From: Geodermatophilus amargosae
GTDB lineage: Bacteria; Actinomycetota; Actinomycetes; Mycobacteriales; Geodermatophilaceae
Assembly (NCBI RefSeq): GCF_900116515.1
Contig: NZ_FPBA01000011.1
Coordinates: 78,253 to 142,252, forward strand
Direction: 5' to 3'
Length of the DNA: 64,000 nucleotides
Made by a program: the position numbers and the translations under genes
Shown here: in pieces, positions 18,401 through 27,732 of the stretch
Numbering within the stretch: position 1 is the first letter of the stretch
Layout of the letters: every line of letters starts with the position of its first letter
The notes under the pieces: generated by a model
What the model saw: only the letters and a program-made list of their open reading frames with translations
The model's database searches: none
What the model was told of the DNA's origin: nothing

Positions 18401-18699
18401 GCACCTGACTTCCGTCGGGGACAGGGACGTGTGCTGGTGCCCGGGGGAGCGGGCGGGGCCCATGTAAACACGCCGTGACCGTTACGTGATCTGGAGACGT
18501 GGGTACGGAGGTCGGTCGTGTGGCACGGGCCACAGAGCTGCACCGATGTCATTCGACACCACGTCGAACAAGTGTCACGCAGCGTGAGGGACGCGCCGGT
18601 TGAGCGTTGAACCAGGGGCGATCAGGCCCACACCGGGCACGAGGTCCCTGGACACCCCGTCCGGCCCCGCCCCTGCACACGATCCGAGGAGAGGTTCTC
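18401..18699. promoter_or_regulatory. Divergent control region, M23 peptidase / alcohol dehydrogenase
   Basis: About 300 bases without a gene. It contains the 13-base palindrome TCACGCAGCGTGA at 18,575-18,587 and a GACAC...GTGTC pair just before it. A GAGGAGAGG ribosome-binding site lies at 18,686-18,694. M23 genes in actinobacteria can carry a c-di-AMP riboswitch; I looked for its conserved core and did not recognise it. Confidence 0.4.
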
Positions 18700-19881
18700 G
18701 TGCGCGCAGTCACCTGGCACGGACGTGCCGACGTACAGGTCGACACCGTCCCCGACCCGACGCTGCAGGAGGACACCGACGTCATCGTCGAGGTCACCTC
18801 GAGCGGGATCTGCGGATCCGACCTGCACCTGATCGAGGTGATGGCGCCGTTCATGACGAAGGGCGACGTCATGGGCCACGAGCCGATGGGTGTCGTCCGC
18901 GAGGTCGGCTCCGCGGTGACCGCCGTGAAGCCCGGGGACCGCGTCGTCGTGCCGTTCAACATCTCGTGCGGCAGCTGTTGGATGTGCTCGCAGGGCCTGC
19001 AGTCGCAGTGCGAGACCACGCAGAACCGCGAGAAGGGCTTCGGTGCCTCGCTGTTCGGCTACACGAAGCTCTACGGGCAGGTGCCGGGCGGTCAGGCCGA
19101 GTACCTGCGGGTGCCCTTCGGCAACACGCTGCCGATCAAGGTCCCGGAGGGCGCGCCCGACGACCGGTTCGTCTACCTCTCCGACGTCCTGCCCACCGCG
19201 TGGCAGGCCGTCCAGTACGCCGCGACGCCGCCCGGCGGCACGCTGCTGGTGCTGGGGCTCGGGCCGATCGGCGACATGTGCACCCGCATCGCCCACCACC
19301 TGGGCATCGAGGAGGTCTACGCCTCCGACGTCGTCCCGGAGCGGCTCGCCCGCGCCGCCACGCGCGGCACGAACGTCATCCGCACGACCAAGAAGGACGA
19401 CGTCGTCCAGGCGATCCAGGAGGCGACCGCCGGCCGCGGCGCCGATGCCGTGATCGACGCGGTGGGCATGGAGGCGCACGGCTCCCCGCTGGCCAGCATG
19501 GCGCAGAAGGCCACCGCCGTCGTGCCCGACGCGATCATGGAGCGGGTCATGCAGGTGGCCGGCGTCGATCGCCTGGCCGCGCTGAACACCGCCATCGACG
19601 CGGTGCGCCGCGGCGGGACGATCTCGCTGTCGGGCGTCTACGGCGGGGCCACCGACCCGCTGCCGCTCATGCGGATGTTCGACAAGCAGATCCAGCTGCG
19701 GATGGGCCAGGCGAACGTGTGGCGCTGGGTGCCCGACATCCTGCCGCTGCTGGTCGACGGCGACCCGCTCGGCGTCGACGACTTCGCCACCCACCGCGTG
19801 CCGCTCGAGCAGGCGCCGCAGGCGTACACCGACTTCCGGGAGAAGAAGGACGGCGCGGTCAAGGTGCTGCTGCAGCCCTGA
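18700..19881 (+). CDS. Zinc-dependent alcohol/formaldehyde dehydrogenase (MDR family)
   Basis: A 393-residue medium-chain dehydrogenase. The catalytic zinc site is GICGSDLHLIE and GHEPMG. The structural zinc loop is CGSCWMCSQGLQSQCETT. The Rossmann loop is VLGLGPIGDMC. Insertions such as FGYTKLYGQVPGGQAEYLRVP and VVPDAIMERVMQVAG place it in the group annotated as glutathione-independent formaldehyde or zinc alcohol dehydrogenases; the substrate is uncertain. The GTG at 18,700 has a GAGGAGAGG site six bases upstream, which decides the start. Confidence 0.9.
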   Translation: MRAVTWHGRADVQVDTVPDPTLQEDTDVIVEVTSSGICGSDLHLIEVMAPFMTKGDVMGHEPMGVVREVGSAVTAVKPGDRVVVPFNISCGSCWMCSQGLQSQCETTQNREKGFGASLFGYTKLYGQVPGGQAEYLRVPFGNTLPIKVPEGAPDDRFVYLSDVLPTAWQAVQYAATPPGGTLLVLGLGPIGDMCTRIAHHLGIEEVYASDVVPERLARAATRGTNVIRTTKKDDVVQAIQEATAGRGADAVIDAVGMEAHGSPLASMAQKATAVVPDAIMERVMQVAGVDRLAALNTAIDAVRRGGTISLSGVYGGATDPLPLMRMFDKQIQLRMGQANVWRWVPDILPLLVDGDPLGVDDFATHRVPLEQAPQAYTDFREKKDGAVKVLLQP

Positions 19882-19940
19882 CCGGACTGTGACCACACCC
19901 ACCGACCGTGCGGGGCATGTCCCGCACGGTCGGTGCCTTG

Positions 19941-20012
19941 CCCCTCGGTAGTACGCCTCTCGGTAGTACTGCCCCTCGGTAGTACTGCCCCTCGGTAGTA
20001 CTGGCCCTCGGG
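19941..20012. repeat. Tandem 16-bp repeat with AGTACT palindromes
   Basis: Four units of CCCCTCGGTAGTACTG (the first one shortened, the last running into GGCCCTCGGG) lie 70-140 bases upstream of the MFS start. Each full unit carries an AGTACT palindrome at a 16-base period, which would place protein sites on changing faces of the helix. It could be an operator array or a slippage tract. Confidence 0.7.
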
Positions 20013-20079
20013 CAGGACCATCCCGGACGACGACGTCCGCGCTCCCCCCGTCCGTCTCGTCGTCCCCCTGGAGTCCCCC

Positions 20080-21294
20080 GTGCCCCGTGGCCTGCTCGCG
20101 CTCGCGATCGGCGCCTTCGGCATCGGCACCACCGAGTTCGTCGTCATGGGCATGCTGCCCGAGATCGCCGACGGCCTCGGCGTCTCGGTGTCCGCGGTCG
20201 GCCTGCTCATCTCGGCCTACGCGGTCGGTGTCGTCCTCGGCGCACCGACGCTCACCGCGCTCGGCGTGCGCTTCTCGCCCCGCCAGACCCTGGTGGCGCT
20301 GATGGTCGTGTTCGTCGTCGGCAACGCCCTGTCAGCGGTGGCCCCCACCTACGAGACCCTCGCCGCGGCGCGGGTGCTCACCGCGCTGGCGCACGGGTCG
20401 TTCTTCGGCGTCGGCGCGGTCGCCGCGCGCACGCTGGTCCCGCCGGAGCGGGCCACGCAGGCCATCTCGCTGATGATGGTCGGGCTCACGCTGGCCAACG
20501 TGGTCGGCGTCCCGCTGGGGACCTTCGTCGCCCAGCAGCTGAGCTGGCGCCTGGTGCTCGGCGCGATCGCCGTCATCGGCCTGGTCACCATCGCCGGGCT
20601 GCTCGCCTGGCTGCCCGCCGGCACCGGGGAGCGCGGCGACCTGCGCGCCGAGCTCGCCGCCTTCCGGCGCGGTCAGGTGTGGCTGGTGCTCGGCCTGACG
20701 ATGGTCGGCTTCGCCGCGCTGTTCTCCGTCTACAGCTACGTCAGCCCGATCCTCACCGACCTCGCCGGCATCCCCGAGGGCTGGGTGACCCCGGTCCTCG
20801 CGCTGTTCGGCGTGGGCACCACCGTGGGCACGCTGGCCGGGGGCCGCCTCGGCGACCGGTTCGGCTGGTCCTTCGTCGTCGCCGGGCTGCTCACCACCGC
20901 GGCGCTGCTGGCAGCCTTCGCCGTCCTGGCCCGGTCCCCCGTCGCCGCGGTGGTCCTGCTGGTGCTGTTCGGCACCGTGGCCTTCGCGATGGGACCGGTC
21001 GTGCAGAACGGCGTCATCGAGGCCGCGCGCGTGCGCGGCGGCAGCCTGGTGTCTGCGGCCAACCAGGCGGCGTTCAACGTGGCCAACGCCGTCGGCGCCG
21101 CACTGGGCGCGCTGGTCATCTCCCTCGACCTGGGCTACACCGCGCCGATGTGGGTCGGCGCCGTCCTGGCACTGGCGGGCAGTGGGCTCGCCCTCGTGGC
21201 CCGGCGGTCCGACCGGCGGGAGACCGCACGGGTGGCCGCCGACGTCAGCGCCTGGCGGACCGAGGTGGCCGGCCGGCTGGACCGGGCGGCCTGA
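20080..21294 (+). CDS. MFS transporter, AraJ/PbuE-like drug:H+ antiporter-1 type
   Basis: A 404-residue twelve-helix transporter. GTTEFVVMGMLPEIADGLGV near the start is the hallmark of the AraJ/YdhP/CmlR branch of DHA1 exporters. Also visible are ALAHGSFFGVGAVAARTLVP and GGRLGDRFGWSFVVAG. Possible substrates include arabinose, purines or chloramphenicol-like drugs; the sequence does not decide. GTG start. The tandem AGTACT repeat upstream may control it. The aldo/keto reductase starts 38 bases after its stop, so both may share a transcript. Confidence 0.88.
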   Translation: MPRGLLALAIGAFGIGTTEFVVMGMLPEIADGLGVSVSAVGLLISAYAVGVVLGAPTLTALGVRFSPRQTLVALMVVFVVGNALSAVAPTYETLAAARVLTALAHGSFFGVGAVAARTLVPPERATQAISLMMVGLTLANVVGVPLGTFVAQQLSWRLVLGAIAVIGLVTIAGLLAWLPAGTGERGDLRAELAAFRRGQVWLVLGLTMVGFAALFSVYSYVSPILTDLAGIPEGWVTPVLALFGVGTTVGTLAGGRLGDRFGWSFVVAGLLTTAALLAAFAVLARSPVAAVVLLVLFGTVAFAMGPVVQNGVIEAARVRGGSLVSAANQAAFNVANAVGAALGALVISLDLGYTAPMWVGAVLALAGSGLALVARRSDRRETARVAADVSAWRTEVAGRLDRAA

Positions 21295-21332
21295 ACCCGG
21301 GTTCGATCGCGCACGACGGGTAGGAGGCGGTC

Positions 21333-22223
21333 GTGACGACGACCGCCGAGAGGTCAGGGCGGTTCACCCTCGGGGACCGCACGGTCAACCGGCTCGGCTA
21401 CGGCGCGATGCAGCTGGCCGGCCCCCACGTGATGGGCCCGCCGGCCGACCGCGACGCCGCCGTCGCCGTGCTGCGCCGGGCCGTGGAGCTCGGCGTGGAC
21501 CACATCGACACCAGCGACTACTACGGCCCGCACGTGACCAACGAGGTCATTCGGGAGGCGCTGCACCCCTATCCCGAGCAGCTGACCATCGTCACCAAGG
21601 TCGGCGCGCGGCGGACGCCGGAGGGCGAGTGGCCCGAGGCCCTGTCCCCCGACGAGCTCGAGCAGGCCGTGCACGACAACCTCGACCACCTCGGCGTCGA
21701 CGTGATCGACGTGGTCGACCTGCGGATGCCCGGGTTCGCCGCACCGGTGGAGCGCTCGCTCGCCGAGCCGTTCCAGGCGCTGGCCGAGCTGCAGCAGCAG
21801 GGCCTGATCCGCCACCTCGGCGTCTCCGACGTGACGACGCAGCAGTTCGCCGAGGCGCGGTCGATCGCGCCGGTGGTGTGCGTGCAGAACCACTACGACC
21901 TCGTGCACCGCGACGACGACCCGATGGTCGACGCGCTGGCCCGCGAGGGGATCGCCTACGTGCCGTTCTTCCCGCTGGGCGGCTTCACGCCCCTGCAGTC
22001 GGCGGCGCTGGAGACGGTGGCGCGGCGGCTGGAGACCACGCCGATGCAGGTGGCGCTGGCCTGGCTGCTGGCGCGCTCGCCGAACGTCCTGCTCATCCCG
22101 GGGACGTCGTCGGTGGCGCACCTGGAGGAGAACCTGCAGGCCGCCGCACGCGTGCTCGGGCCGGCCGAGATGGCCGAGCTCGACCGCATCGGCGGCACCG
22201 GGGAGCCCGAGGTCGACCTCTGA
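21333..22223 (+). CDS. Aldo/keto reductase
   Basis: A 296-residue TIM-barrel NADPH oxidoreductase. The catalytic tetrad is visible as Asp in HIDTSDYYG (with Tyr just after it), Lys in TIVTKVGAR, and a position in the VDLRMPG stretch where a His is usual. NADPH contacts appear in IPGTSSVAHLEENL. The second half of the canonical 'D-H' strand (normally L.H.P/W) reads VVDLRMPG, so the usual catalytic histidine seems replaced. Substrate unknown. It follows the MFS gene by 38 bases. Confidence 0.87.
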   Translation: MTTTAERSGRFTLGDRTVNRLGYGAMQLAGPHVMGPPADRDAAVAVLRRAVELGVDHIDTSDYYGPHVTNEVIREALHPYPEQLTIVTKVGARRTPEGEWPEALSPDELEQAVHDNLDHLGVDVIDVVDLRMPGFAAPVERSLAEPFQALAELQQQGLIRHLGVSDVTTQQFAEARSIAPVVCVQNHYDLVHRDDDPMVDALAREGIAYVPFFPLGGFTPLQSAALETVARRLETTPMQVALAWLLARSPNVLLIPGTSSVAHLEENLQAAARVLGPAEMAELDRIGGTGEPEVDL

Positions 22224-22387
22224 GGCGCGGGGTCCCGATCCCGGCCGGCAGCGGTCAGGGGGACGGCCGGGAACTGCCGGGGGATGCGATCGAGGCCGGA
22301 TCGGCGCCTCGACCTGCTACTTTGCGCCTCCTGGCGGTGCAGCGTCGCACCTTCCGGTCCTGGTCGTCCCCGCACTCGAGAGGCAGC

Positions 22388-23371
22388 ATGCCGACGCAGC
22401 ACAACGCCACGAGCCCGTCCGCCGACGTCGTGATCTGCGCCTACACCGAGGACCGGTGGGACATGCTCTGCCAAGCGGTCGCCTCCGTGCAGGCGCAGTC
22501 GGTGGCCCCCCGCACCGTCCTCGTGTGCGTCGACCACAACGACGCCCTCCACAGCCGCTGTCTCGAGCGGTGGGGCGAGGACCCACAGGACGGACGGCCG
22601 CCGGTGCGCGTGCTGCGCAACCGGTTCGCCGGCCGGCTCGGCTCCGCCCGCAACACCGCCGTCGAGCAGGTCACCGCCGATGTCGTCGCCTTCCTCGACG
22701 ACGACGCGGAAGCCGCTCCGACGTGGCTGGAGACGCTGCTGCGGGTGTACCAGGAGGACCCCGCGGCGGTGGCCGTGGGCGGCGCGCCGCTGCCCAACCA
22801 CACCATCGACCGGCCGGGCTGGTTCCCCCACGAGTTCGACTGGGTGTTCGGTTGCCATTACCGGGGACTCCCCGAGGAGCTGGCGCCGGTCCGGCACCTG
22901 ATCGGGGCCAGCATGTCGGTGCGCACCGACGCGCTGTGGGCCGTCGGCGGCTTCCACTCCGACAAGCACGACGACATGGACCTGTCCCACCGGGTGGCGG
23001 CGGCCCACGGCGCGGGATCGGTCCTCTACCAGCCGAAGGCGCAGGTCTTCCACGTCGTGCACCCGGAGCGACTCACCTGGGGCTACTTCTGGCGGCGCTG
23101 CTACTGGATCAACCGGGGCAAGGTGCGGGCCTTCGCCGACATGGGCGACGCCGGCAACATCACCGCCGAGCTGCAGTTCGCCCGTCAGATGGCCACCAGC
23201 GTCGTCCGCGAGCTCCTGCGCGCGATCCGCGGGGACGTCGACGCGCTGCGCCGTGCGGGGGCGATCGTCGCCGGACTCGGCGTGGCCGGCCTCGGCCACC
23301 TCCGGGGCAGGCTCGAGCTGCGGACGGGCCGGCTGCCGGTCTCCCTCACCACCGGTCTCGACCCGAGGTGA
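22388..23371 (+). CDS. Family 2 glycosyltransferase
   Basis: A 327-residue GT-A glycosyltransferase. The N-terminal ADVVICAYTEDRWDML is the nucleotide-sugar strand. GRLGSARNTAVEQ and FLDDDAEAAPTWLE (DxD metal site) follow, then GASMSVRTDALWAVGGF and a DDMDLSHRV acid-base region. No membrane span is obvious apart from a weak Gly/Leu C-terminus. It probably adds a sugar to a surface or secondary-metabolite acceptor. ATG at 22,388 is preceded by GAGAGGCAGC. Its stop overlaps the GTG of the next oxidoreductase (GTGA), so the two products are likely made together. Confidence 0.87.
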   Translation: MPTQHNATSPSADVVICAYTEDRWDMLCQAVASVQAQSVAPRTVLVCVDHNDALHSRCLERWGEDPQDGRPPVRVLRNRFAGRLGSARNTAVEQVTADVVAFLDDDAEAAPTWLETLLRVYQEDPAAVAVGGAPLPNHTIDRPGWFPHEFDWVFGCHYRGLPEELAPVRHLIGASMSVRTDALWAVGGFHSDKHDDMDLSHRVAAAHGAGSVLYQPKAQVFHVVHPERLTWGYFWRRCYWINRGKVRAFADMGDAGNITAELQFARQMATSVVRELLRAIRGDVDALRRAGAIVAGLGVAGLGHLRGRLELRTGRLPVSLTTGLDPR

Positions 23372-25014
23372 CTCCGGGGACCACCCACCTGGTCGTCGGC
23401 TCGGGTCCCTCCGCGGCGGCAGTGACCATGGCCCTCTCCGAGCGGCCGGACCACTCCGTCACCGTCCTCGACCTCGGGACGCGGCTCGAGGAGGGGCACC
23501 GGGCTGCCCGGGACCGCCTCGCGGCGGCTGGACCGGACACCTGGGCTCCGGACGACCTCGACGTCGTCACCCGCCGCGCGACCACCGCGGGGGCGTCCGG
23601 GGTCGTGCCGCAGAAGCGCTCCTACGGCTCGTCCTACCCCTTCCGGGACCTCGGTCAGACCACCGGGATCACCGGCTCGCCGGGCACCAACCTCGACGTG
23701 GCCTCCTCCGCCTACGGCGGCTTCTCCACGGTGTGGGGCGCGCAGGTGATGCCCTTCGCCCGGAGCACCTTCGACCGCTGGCCGGTCTCCTGGGCCGACA
23801 TGGCGCCGCACTACCGGGCGGTGCTGGCGGAGGTCCCGCTCGCCGGCGACAACGACGACCTGGCCGAGCTCTTCCCGCTCATCGCGCCCACGAGCCCGCT
23901 GCCTCCGCTCGGCGCCCGCGCCACGGCGGTGCTCCGGCGTTACGAGCGGTCCCGGGACGACCTGCGCGCCCGCGGCGTCACCGTGGGACGGGCACGGCTG
24001 GCCTTCGCCGCCCACGGGTGCGTCCGCTGCGGGCTGTGCATGACCGGGTGCCCGTACCAGCTGATCTACAGCGCCGCCCAGACCATGGACCGCCTGCGGC
24101 GGCGCCCCAACGTCCGGGTCCTCGACTCGCTGCTCGTCGAGCGCATCGGCCAGGACGGCGACCGGGCTGTGGCCTCCTGCCGCGACGTGCGGACCGGGCA
24201 GCGACTCGAGTTCTCCGCCGATCGTCTCTTCGTCGGAGCCGGCGGGCTGGGTACCACGCGCCTGGTGCTGGGCTCCCTCGCGGCGCCCCCGTCCAGCCTG
24301 GACATGGCCGAGTCGCTCCAGTTCGTCGTCCCGTTCGTGTCCGCGAGGCCGGTCGAGGACCCCCGGGGACCCGCGGTGCGCGACTTCACGCTGAACCAGG
24401 TCAACGTCCTCCTGCACTTCGACGACGACGGCCACACGACCTCGCAGGTGCACTGGTACCCCTACAACCCGGCCTACGTCGACGCGCTGCCGGCTCCGCT
24501 GCGCCGCCCGTGGGCCGCTCCGGCCGCACGCCAGGTGCTGCGCCGGCTGTCGGTGGGCTTCGGTTACCTGCCGTCCTGGGCGTCGCCGCCGATCCGCGTC
24601 GTCCCCCGTCCCGGTGCCGGCGGCGGTCTTCCGGACCTGGACGTCGGTCGTCCGCCCGGGACCGGGCGTCCCGAGCTGCTGGACAGGGCACTGCGCCGGC
24701 TGCTGCGCGTGGCGCCCCGGCTGGACCTCTGGCCGCTGCTCTCCCACGTCGCGGTGTCCGGGGCGGGGAAGAGCTACCACTTCGGGGGCTCGTTCCCCCA
24801 CCGGGCCGGCAGCCGGCAGGTCGCCGGGATCGGCACCGACCGCTGGGGGCGGCTGCCGGACTGGGACCGGGTGCACCTCGTCGACGGGTCCGTCCTGCCA
24901 TCGATCCCGTCGACCACGTTCACGTTGACCGTGATGGCCAACGCCCACCGCATCGCCAGCGGGGTCCTCGCCGGGCAGGCACCCGTCGACCCTCGACCGG
25001 GGGCGGCGCTCTAG
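23368..25014 (+). CDS. GMC-type FAD oxidoreductase with a ferredoxin-like cysteine cluster
   Basis: A 548-residue flavoprotein. The dinucleotide-binding loop LVVGSGPSAAAVTMAL is at the N-terminus. A GMC C-terminal signature is at the other end (HLVDGSVLPSIPSTTFTLTVMANAHRIA), with the likely active-site His in SYHFGGSFPH. In the middle is CVRCGLCMTGCPYQ (about residues 217-230), a Cys-x2-Cys-x2-Cys-x3-Cys-Pro arrangement like a [4Fe-4S] site; most GMC enzymes lack it. Translation is coupled to the glycosyltransferase, so the pair may glycosylate and oxidise one substrate. The TAG stop lies in a CTAG that also provides the stop of the convergent gene. Confidence 0.83.
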   Translation: MTPGTTHLVVGSGPSAAAVTMALSERPDHSVTVLDLGTRLEEGHRAARDRLAAAGPDTWAPDDLDVVTRRATTAGASGVVPQKRSYGSSYPFRDLGQTTGITGSPGTNLDVASSAYGGFSTVWGAQVMPFARSTFDRWPVSWADMAPHYRAVLAEVPLAGDNDDLAELFPLIAPTSPLPPLGARATAVLRRYERSRDDLRARGVTVGRARLAFAAHGCVRCGLCMTGCPYQLIYSAAQTMDRLRRRPNVRVLDSLLVERIGQDGDRAVASCRDVRTGQRLEFSADRLFVGAGGLGTTRLVLGSLAAPPSSLDMAESLQFVVPFVSARPVEDPRGPAVRDFTLNQVNVLLHFDDDGHTTSQVHWYPYNPAYVDALPAPLRRPWAAPAARQVLRRLSVGFGYLPSWASPPIRVVPRPGAGGGLPDLDVGRPPGTGRPELLDRALRRLLRVAPRLDLWPLLSHVAVSGAGKSYHFGGSFPHRAGSRQVAGIGTDRWGRLPDWDRVHLVDGSVLPSIPSTTFTLTVMANAHRIASGVLAGQAPVDPRPGAAL

Positions 25015-26374
25015 GGAGCGACCGCGCCTGCGCTCCGTGCCGGGCCGGCCGGTGCACGGCGGCGACGGTCGTCGCTGGTCCGCCCGAGCACCCGGTCGAG
25101 GTGGGCGTTGGCGAACACGCCGGCCGGGTCGAGCCGCTCCCGCAGCGCGGTGAACTCGCCCAAGCGCGGGTAGCGGCCGGCCAGGGCGGCGGCGTCGAGG
25201 CCGTGCAGCTTGCCCCAGTGCGGGCGCCCGCCGGCCGCGCCGGCGATCGCCTCGAACGCCGCGAAGTACCGGCCCGGCTCGCTGCGGGCGGGCACGTGGA
25301 CGGCGACGTAGGCGGTGTCGCGCCCCGAGGCGGTGGACAGCGGGACGTCGTCGGCCGCGGCCACCCGCACCTCCACCGGGAACGGCACCCGCTCCGGCCC
25401 GGCGTCGACCACCCGCCGCAGCTCGGCCAGCACCTCGGGCGCCGCCTCCCGCGGGACCGCGTACTCCATCTCCCGGAACCGCACCCGGCGGCGGGAGACG
25501 AAGACCCGGTGCGCGACGTCGGTGTAGGTGCGCGCACCCAGCGCCCCGGCGGAGAAGCGGGCCAGCTGCGGCACCAGCGCCGGCACCCGGCGGCCGGCGG
25601 CGACGACGGCGGCGAAGCCCACGTTGGCGAGCACCTCGTCGTCCCAGAACGCGCGGGCCCGGCCGAGCGGGGCGGCCTGCTCCAGCGGCACCCGGGTGTT
25701 GCGCTTGGTCAGGCAGCGGTCGGTCTGCGGGAACCAGTAGAACTCGACGTGGTCGGTGGCGGTCACGACCTCGTCGAAGGCGTCGAGCAGGTCCGGCAGC
25801 CGGGCCGGCCCCTCCTCCGCGCGCAGGGCGAACGCCGGCACCGCCTGCAGCGTCACCGTGCTCAGCACACCGAGCGCGCCGAGGCCGATGCGGGCGGCGG
25901 AGAACACGTCGGGCTGCTCGCCGGGCGAGCAGCGCAGCACGGTGCCGTCGGCGAGGACGAGCTCGAGTGCCCGCAGCTGGGTGGCCAGGCCGCCGAAGCG
26001 GGCGCCGGTGCCGTGGGTCCCGGTGGACAGCGCGCCGGCGACGGTCTGCCGGTCGACGTCGCCGAGGTCGGTCAGCGCCCAGCCGCGGGCGGACAGCTCG
26101 GCGTTCAGGCGGTGCAGCGGCATCCCGGCCTGCACGGTCACCAGCCCGTCGCCGTCGACCCCGACCAGCTCCGCGTGCCGGTGCAGCGCCAGGGCGACGT
26201 CCTCCGGGCGGCCGATCCCGTTGAACGAGTGCCCGCTGCCCAGCGCGGTGACCCGCAGGCCCGCCGCCGCGGCCGCCCGCACCTCCGCGGCGATGGCCTC
26301 CGCCCCGGCCGGGGCGACGAGGTCAGCCCGGCCGCCCGCTGGTCGCCCGCCCAGTTGCGCCAGGTCCCCGTCAC
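25011..26374 (-). pseudogene. D-arabinono-1,4-lactone oxidase-type FAD oxidase, frameshifted near the N-terminus
   Basis: A VAO-fold sugar-lactone oxidase. The body is intact: VTALGSGHSFNGIG (FAD loop), LSTGTHGTGARFGGL (covalent-flavin region), EFYWFPQTDRC and PHWGKLHGLD near the end. The conserved start VTGTWRNWAGDQRAAG, from GTG 26,374, is in another frame. The frames meet around 26,325-26,335 in a G/C-rich stretch, where one base is lost or two gained. This is either a real inactivating mutation or a sequencing error; the rest shows no decay. The divergent deaminase/aldolase gene is its usual partner in actinobacteria. Confidence 0.78.
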
Positions 26375-26491
26375 GGTGCCCCTCCCGTCGGCCCTCCTCC
26401 GGCGTCCGCGGCAGTGTGTCGGCTCGTGGGGAGGGCGTCGAGGCCCGCGGCGCTTGCCTCCCCGCGCCGCCGACCGGGAGGCTCCGGGACC

Positions 26492-27691
26492 GTGACCTCG
26501 GCACGCGCCCGGCTCGACGCCGCGACGGCGGACCTCGACCCGCCGCTGGCCGTCCTCGACCTCGACGCCCTCGACGCCAACGCCGCCGACCTGACCCGGC
26601 GGGCCGGCGGGCGGCCGATCCGGGTGGCGAGCAAGTCGGTGCGCAGCCGCGCGGTGCTGCGCCGGGTGCTGGCCCGGCCGGGCTTCGCCGGCGTGCTCGC
26701 CTACACACTGGCCGAGGCGCTGTGGCTGGCCGGCGGGGACGACCCGGTGTGCGAGGACGTCGTCGTCGGCTACCCGAGCGTGGACCGGACGGCGCTGCGC
26801 CGGCTGCTGGCCGACCCGGCGCTCGCCGCCCGCGTGACGCTGATGGTCGACTCCCCCGACCACCTCGACGCCGTCGACGCGGTGGCCCGCCCGGGGACCC
26901 GCCGGCCGGTGCGCGTCTGCCTCGACCTCGACGCCTCGCTGCGCGCCGCCGGTGGCCGGGTGCACGTGGGGGTGCGCCGCTCCCCCGTGCACGACCCGGC
27001 CGGCGCGGCCGCGCTGGCCCGGGCGGTGTGCGACCGGCGCGGCTTCACCCTGGTCGGGCTGATGGCGTACGAGGCGCAGGTCGCCGGGGTGCCCGACGCG
27101 CCGCCCGGGCGCCCGCTGCGCGGCCTCGCGGTGCGCGGCGTGCAGGCGCTGTCGGTGCGCGAGCTGGCCGCACGGCGCGCGGCGGCGGTGGCTGCGGTGT
27201 CGGCGGTCGCGCCGCTGGAGTTCGTCAACGGCGGCGGCACCGGCAGCCTCGAGCGGACCGCCGCCGACGCCGCCGTGACCGAGCTGGCCGCCGGCTCGGG
27301 CCTCTACCAGCCGACGCTGTTCGACGGGTACCGCGCCTTCCGTGGCCGGCCTGCCCTGCTCTTCGCGCTCCCGGTGACCCGCCGCCCGGCGCCCCGGACG
27401 GTGACCGTGGCCGGCGGCGGGTGGATCGCGTCGGGCCCGCCCGGTGCCGACCGGCTGCCCCGCCCGGTGCACCCGCCCCGGCTGCGGCTGCTCGGCACCG
27501 AGGGCGCCGGGGAGGTGCAGACGCCGCTGCGCGGGCCGGACGCCGACGGGCTGCGGGTGGGCGACCGCGTGTGGTTCCGCCACGCGAAGGCCGGCGAGGT
27601 GTGCGAGCACGTCGACGTCCTGCACACCCTCGACGGCGACGCGCTTCCCGGCGCCGTCCCCACCTACCGCGGCGAGGGCCGGGCCTTCTGA
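26492..27691 (+). CDS. PLP-dependent amino acid deaminase/aldolase (alanine racemase-fold)
   Basis: A 399-residue fold-type III PLP protein. The Schiff-base lysine is in PIRVASKSVRSRAVL (about residue 48). The barrel continues with VCLDLDASLRAAGGRVHVGV (phosphate contacts), GLMAYEAQVAGV and EFVNGGGTGSLERT. The C-terminal beta domain has VWFRHAKAGEVCEH. It is in the family annotated as amino acid deaminase/aldolase (D-threonine aldolase-like). The precise substrate is unknown. GTG start 118 bases from the divergent lactone oxidase gene; the pairing of the two is common in actinobacteria. Confidence 0.83.
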   Translation: MTSARARLDAATADLDPPLAVLDLDALDANAADLTRRAGGRPIRVASKSVRSRAVLRRVLARPGFAGVLAYTLAEALWLAGGDDPVCEDVVVGYPSVDRTALRRLLADPALAARVTLMVDSPDHLDAVDAVARPGTRRPVRVCLDLDASLRAAGGRVHVGVRRSPVHDPAGAAALARAVCDRRGFTLVGLMAYEAQVAGVPDAPPGRPLRGLAVRGVQALSVRELAARRAAAVAAVSAVAPLEFVNGGGTGSLERTAADAAVTELAAGSGLYQPTLFDGYRAFRGRPALLFALPVTRRPAPRTVTVAGGGWIASGPPGADRLPRPVHPPRLRLLGTEGAGEVQTPLRGPDADGLRVGDRVWFRHAKAGEVCEHVDVLHTLDGDALPGAVPTYRGEGRAF

Positions 27692-27732
27692 CCGGCAGTA
27701 ACGGCCATTCCTGCCGTCCCGGCCCGGCCGGC

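Noticed and set aside
18401..18699. Possible c-di-AMP riboswitch upstream of the M23 peptidase gene
   Set aside because: Expected from other actinobacterial wall-hydrolase genes, but I could not recognise its conserved core on the minus strand; only unrelated palindromes are present.
19941..20012. CRISPR array
   Set aside because: The units are contiguous without unique spacers and no cas gene is present; it is a simple tandem repeat.
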